DNA of 16,489 nucleotides. Source: Leptospirillum sp. Its GTDB lineage: Bacteria > Nitrospirota > Leptospirillia > Leptospirillales > Leptospirillaceae. A model generated the notes under the pieces. It made no database searches and was not told the origin of the DNA. It was given only the letters and a program-made list of their open reading frames with translations. Position 1 is the stretch's first letter; each line of letters opens with the position of its first letter. Shown in pieces: positions 14,901 to 16,489 of this stretch. The stretch is from positions 1 through 16,489 of the forward strand of contig DAHWKF010000081.1 in the NCBI GenBank assembly GCA_027343785.1, in the 5' to 3' direction. The translations under genes were made by a program, and so were the position numbers.

Positions 14901-15173
14901 GGCAGTCCACCCTTTTTTCAGATAGGCCTTGCCGAGCCAGTAATGGCCTTGCGGCGAGCGGGGGTTCACCTTCAACAGATTCTGGAATTCGATGACTGCT
15001 TCGTTGGTCTTGCCTTCCGACAGGTAGTGCTGTCCCAGGGACATGTATTTTTTCTGGAGTTCGGCCGGACTCTTGCTGCATCCGCCCAGAACGATCGCAA
15101 CAGACAGCACAAAGGGCAGAACGCCCAGGAGCGTCGGGGCGGCCCACCATTTTCTGAACATCTTCGTCTCCAT
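11916..15173 (-). CDS. TPR-repeat lipoprotein, PrsT-like (PEP-CTERM system)
   Basis: Predicted lipid-anchored scaffold with tetratricopeptide repeats along almost its whole 1085 aa. The N-terminus is a lipoprotein signal: hydrophobic stretch about 12-30, lipobox LGGC with Cys32, and Ser33, which favours the outer membrane under Lol rules. Repeats begin with KKYMSLGQHYLSEGKTNEAV (41-60) and continue to FLYHMGMNEWKLGKQMPAAD near the C-terminus, each showing the W/Y-LG-A..G..A...P pattern; well over twenty seem present. The size, lipobox and wall-to-wall TPRs match PrsT, the TPR lipoprotein of exosortase/exopolysaccharide loci, and two PEP-CTERM genes lie nearby. The start at 15173 has AAGGA ten bases upstream; ATG at 15161 (GGAG six bases upstream) is an equally plausible start and keeps the signal sequence. 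A sigma-54 promoter and structured leader precede it. A generic TPR protein remains possible because repeats are shared widely. Confidence 0.8.
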   Translation of the reverse strand: METKMFRKWWAAPTLLGVLPFVLSVAIVLGGCSKSPAELQKKYMSLGQHYLSEGKTNEAVIEFQNLLKVNPRSPQGHYWLGKAYLKKGWTAESMIQFRTAAKEDPLLLGAHLERARYGVNSSQWTAVKPEITAILKIDPDNAEGWTFSGQRALGLGRVKEARTDLLHALSLKPGMPLALVAMGDLDRHQKHMRQARDLYRQALKNDPSNSRAWAGLGLVAQALGRTDEARTDFHKAVRSDPDDLRSKVILANFLAQTGKTSEAIALLEAIPPKKSDLRIPVKIAEFDMVSGNTGKAIRILKPLERQKIAIPDIYYVLAKAYQTKGNAREALSMVDRLMTVGGAPPIMKVSAARITLFEGQAARARSILASIPVTPDLPFTYWQTLGQVELALNHPTLAIRTLKSALRSFPENPILLETLADAQTSQNHFREAIRTLLPVLRKNPHDTGAISRMGPLLARTRGVASEIAYYRNAAKEIPDDPAVEVLYLLAMATNRNLPGALREADHYLSSHPSDQNVRFLLAQFNLQTGQRKRTIRLYKQILSADPKNLQVLTALARQELADRHFAKAESLYRRALLITPENGNLYTLLGESLLGENQKDVAEKAFQKALVFAPNQPTALLEVSRAELMAGKSHRALTHLGPLLKSRLASRTKAQVMWLWGVASEENGDVKSAQKALERAVNLDPGNAVYHGSLGDFWASRSVWKKALVQYDRSLLLNRNNPLLALKRDWVRVHLSKGNPDPGYLRQVVDRALAYHRKNPGDISSGLIAGQGEILLNKPEKALVAFDSILSTDPGNQTALVEKSGILLNLGHTERARKAVVRVLTDHPDNVRANLIMASIDQKKNDLRGVASHLEIVHQIHPSWIQPALSLAAADLALKRYMEAKSVALTLHETYPRLPTALYLQASAEMGLKQYRNALEDFQALLPFTKKPGPVYSLMSIAATKLGDKNLEKKYMVLAYKASPDNPFVLNNMAFYLATNTNDLPKALRFARKAEKITSLPYIQDTLGYILFRMGDYRKAEPHFRTAFAAHFRDPEFLYHMGMNEWKLGKQMPAADHLKKALGSGQLSPSERDRVRKTLSRLSVS

Positions 15174-15188
15174 CGTGGCGTTTTCCTT

Positions 15189-15291
15189 GGCGGGAACTTC
15201 TTGTCCCGCCGTGTTCGGGGTTCTTGTCCCGAAAGCACCTCCGGTTTTTGGAAGGGCGTTCCGGAAAATGTATGCCGGGTTTTTTTCCGGC
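15189..15291 (-). promoter_or_regulatory. Structured 5' leader of the TPR lipoprotein gene with twin hairpins
   Basis: Reading down the minus-strand transcript there are three hairpins: GCCGG/CCGGC arms around a run of A (15274-15291), then TTCGGG/CCCGAA (15214-15233), then GGCGGGA/TCCCGCC (15189-15210). The last two share the 11-nt sequence CGGGACAAGAA, repeated 23 nt apart, so they look like a duplicated element. The third hairpin abuts the AAGGA ribosome-binding site. This suggests a protein- or small-RNA-controlled leader (inference). Confidence 0.55.
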
Positions 15292-15307
15292 GTTTGATTT
15301 TATGGTG

Positions 15308-15323
15308 TGCAAATCCTTTGCCA
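15308..15323 (-). promoter_or_regulatory. Sigma-54 (-24/-12) promoter of the TPR lipoprotein gene
   Basis: On the minus strand TGGCAAA-GGAT-TTGCA matches the RpoN consensus at 10 of 12 fixed positions, with GG (15321-15322) and GC (15309-15310) at canonical spacing. Transcription would begin near 15297, just ahead of the first leader hairpin, leaving a leader of about 124 nt. Confidence 0.75.
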
Positions 15324-15332
15324 GAAGAACTC

Positions 15333-15367
15333 CCCAAAACGGTTCATTTTTCTTGAATCGTTTTGGG
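15333..15367. repeat. Long inverted repeat next to the sigma-54 promoter
   Basis: Arms CCCAAAACGGTTCA (15333-15346) and TGAATCGTTTTGGG (15354-15367) pair at 13 of 14 positions around a 7-nt loop. The dyad centre is about 53 bp upstream of the predicted start and only 10 bp from the -24 box. No T-run follows on either strand, so a protein-binding site is more likely than a terminator. CCAAAACGA also occurs beside the -24 box of the 233-aa PEP-CTERM gene (6424-6432). Confidence 0.55.
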
Positions 15368-15954
15368 AAAAAAAGGGCGTTTTCCGTTTTTGACTGGCAA
15401 AATGGCTCGGGGCGGGTTTTCCTGAAAACGAGAGCAGGATTTTTAACGGATGGAAATCCCCCCGGTTTCAAAATGGCCCCATATTCTTTTTTCAGGCTCT
15501 GCCTGTCTGTGCGGGCGAGGAGGGAAAGATTCGATGGGGGTCCTGTGGGCTGGTCCGGTTCTCAGATTTTTTCCCCTTCCGGGGTGCAATCACCCCAAAG
15601 GGATGAAGAAAGAGCTTGCGGGTTGTCAAAAATTTTTACAAGGACGGAAGGCAAGCGTCTTGAATGTGGAACGGATGCTTTTCCCGGGTTTTACCGGGCA
15701 GGGAAGAAGGAAAGCGATCGAATGGGTTCTATTTTCATAAAAGATGCTGTCGGAAAACAGACAACGGTCCGGAAGAGGGCAATACAGGCCCGATTGGCCG
15801 ATGGCCGTCCCGAATCGGGGGAGAGGTGGCGCTTCAGGGTGCGGGCGGGTGAACGGTTGGTTCCGGCCATCCGTCCGGGTTGGAATCGGGCTCTTTCAGA
15901 TGATTGGGACACTGACCGAACGAAAGGCCGGAGAAGGTGGACAAGATGATTTGT
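15368..15954. other. Intergenic region with hairpins, no gene supported
   Basis: The plus strand is open for 241 codons across this stretch, but there is no good ribosome-binding site, the translation is basic with no recognisable domain, and all neighbouring genes run the other way. Structured DNA includes CCCC-TTCC-GGGG (15573-15584) overlapping GGGGTG-CAAT-CACCCC (15581-15596), which are mutually exclusive. CCCGATT/AATCGGG arms (15789-15795 and 15813-15819) enclose an inner GGCC-GAT-GGCC. None has a terminator-like T-run. The region probably contains the 3' end of the upstream transcript and activator sites for the sigma-54 promoter. Confidence 0.4.
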
Positions 15955-16488
15955 TCAGCTTTGAGGCTGGAACGTCACGCTGATGGCTTGCAGTCCAGAA
16001 AGGGAGGAAGAGGAAGCGAAAGAGAGGTTACCAGTGGACACCCCCTCAAACACGTCGAGTTCACCCGACAGGGTGGCGACGAAGAGGTAGTTTACGGAAG
16101 GGTCCAGGGTGATCCAGACCGGATACACCGCGGTCTGGGTAGAAGCGCAGGACAGGTGGGAAGAAGAAACGGGGCAGGACAACAAATATCCTGGAGTAGA
16201 GCTGGGACTGGAAAATGTGGGACTGGAGGGTAGGGTATCGACGGTCGCCGCGATGTAGACCTGGTTTTTGACTCCCAGCAGAAAGAGGGGACCGGTATCA
16301 CTAGAAGGTGAATATTGTTGATCTGTACAGGAGGAAGTTGTCACTGTGCAGGAAGTGTAGTCTGAGGTCATGGAACTTGCCCCCAGCTGGTAGTTTCCGA
16401 TAAAGACCTGTTCGATGCCGGTCGCAGAAGAGGAAGAGAAGGCGATGTTTCCGGACGGGTACGGGACAATTGAAGTTGTGACTTGGTT
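15955..16488 (-). CDS. 3' part of a secreted beta-propeller-like protein (5' end outside window)
   Basis: The minus frame is open from the window edge, so the gene continues upstream; 177 codons are visible. The ATG at 16371 is internal, because the frame upstream of it is uninterrupted and of the same character (for example SSATGIEQVFIGNYQLGASS). The protein is very rich in Ser and Thr. Its end, YPVWITLDPSVNYLFVATLS followed by GELDVFEG and a Gly/Leu-rich closing blade, resembles the repeated unit of YncE or lactonase-type seven-bladed beta-propellers. Several cysteines (for example SSCTD, LSCPVS and LSCAS) suggest disulfides in an exported protein. Function is not assignable from this fragment; a cell-surface role is inferred from composition and the neighbouring exosortase-related genes. 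Confidence 0.6.
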   Translation of the reverse strand, partial: NQVTTSIVPYPSGNIAFSSSSATGIEQVFIGNYQLGASSMTSDYTSCTVTTSSCTDQQYSPSSDTGPLFLLGVKNQVYIAATVDTLPSSPTFSSPSSTPGYLLSCPVSSSHLSCASTQTAVYPVWITLDPSVNYLFVATLSGELDVFEGVSTGNLSFASSSSLSGLQAISVTFQPQS

Positions 16489-16489
16489 G

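Noticed and set aside
15224..15949. Plus-strand frame of 241 codons in the gap upstream of the TPR gene
   Set aside because: It is not opposite a gene, so I considered it. It covers the sigma-54 promoter, dyad and leader hairpins of the TPR gene, is basic and low in recognisable structure, and has no good ribosome-binding site.
16032..16042. CAGTGGACACC shared with 11720-11730
   Set aside because: The second copy is inside the beta-propeller-like coding frame and has no flanking repeat, so an 11-base chance match is the simpler explanation.
1..16489. CRISPR array, tRNA, rRNA or intact insertion sequence
   Set aside because: I saw no regularly spaced repeats, no tRNA-like cloverleaf with CCA-type end and no transposase reading frame on either strand.

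Overview
The window looks like a chromosomal segment of a moderately GC-rich, biofilm-forming Gram-negative bacterium. It carries a DSF quorum-sensing cassette (rpfG-rpfC-rpfF), two PEP-CTERM exosortase-substrate proteins, a very large TPR lipoprotein of the PrsT type and GGAG-type Shine-Dalgarno sequences. This combination fits Leptospirillum (Nitrospirota, acidophilic iron oxidisers), but I cannot run a search, so the taxon is an inference (about 0.6). Every gene I can support lies on the minus strand, so transcription runs from high to low coordinates.

Layout in transcription order. (1) 16488-15955: the 3' end of a secreted-looking, beta-propeller-like protein cut by the window edge. (2) 15173-11916: a 1085-aa TPR lipoprotein (PrsT-like), behind a sigma-54 type promoter and a leader with several hairpins. 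(3) A 912-nt non-coding gap with an AT-rich block, then a three-gene operon, 11003-8220: a FeeM/LuxI-fold acyl-ACP-dependent N-acyltransferase, a ThiF/MoeB-fold E1-like adenylyltransferase and a nitroreductase-fold flavoprotein. (4) Two PEP-CTERM proteins, 7915-6932 and 6300-5599, each with its own -24/-12 (sigma-54) promoter; the first has a clear intrinsic terminator. (5) 5220-169: rpfG (REC/HD-GYP c-di-GMP phosphodiesterase), rpfC (hybrid histidine kinase with REC and HPt) and rpfF (DSF synthase). The leader of rpfF carries two mutually exclusive hairpins resembling a transcription attenuator.

How the parts may work together. RpfF makes a cis-2-unsaturated fatty acid signal, RpfC senses it, and RpfG converts it into c-di-GMP turnover. 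The PEP-CTERM proteins and the PrsT-like lipoprotein belong to an exosortase/exopolysaccharide surface system. The three sigma-54 sites share the same GG-to-GC spacing, so these three genes look like one regulon. No exosortase, PrsK/PrsR or rpoN gene lies in this window.

The most interesting candidate is the acyltransferase/ThiF/nitroreductase operon. Its last two genes look like a split version of the mycobacterial MoeY (Rv1355c) ThiF-nitroreductase fusion, here linked to an enzyme expected to make N-acyl amino acids. I propose, as inference only, that it makes and then activates and oxidises a lipid-amino-acid metabolite, possibly a second acyl-derived signal beside DSF.
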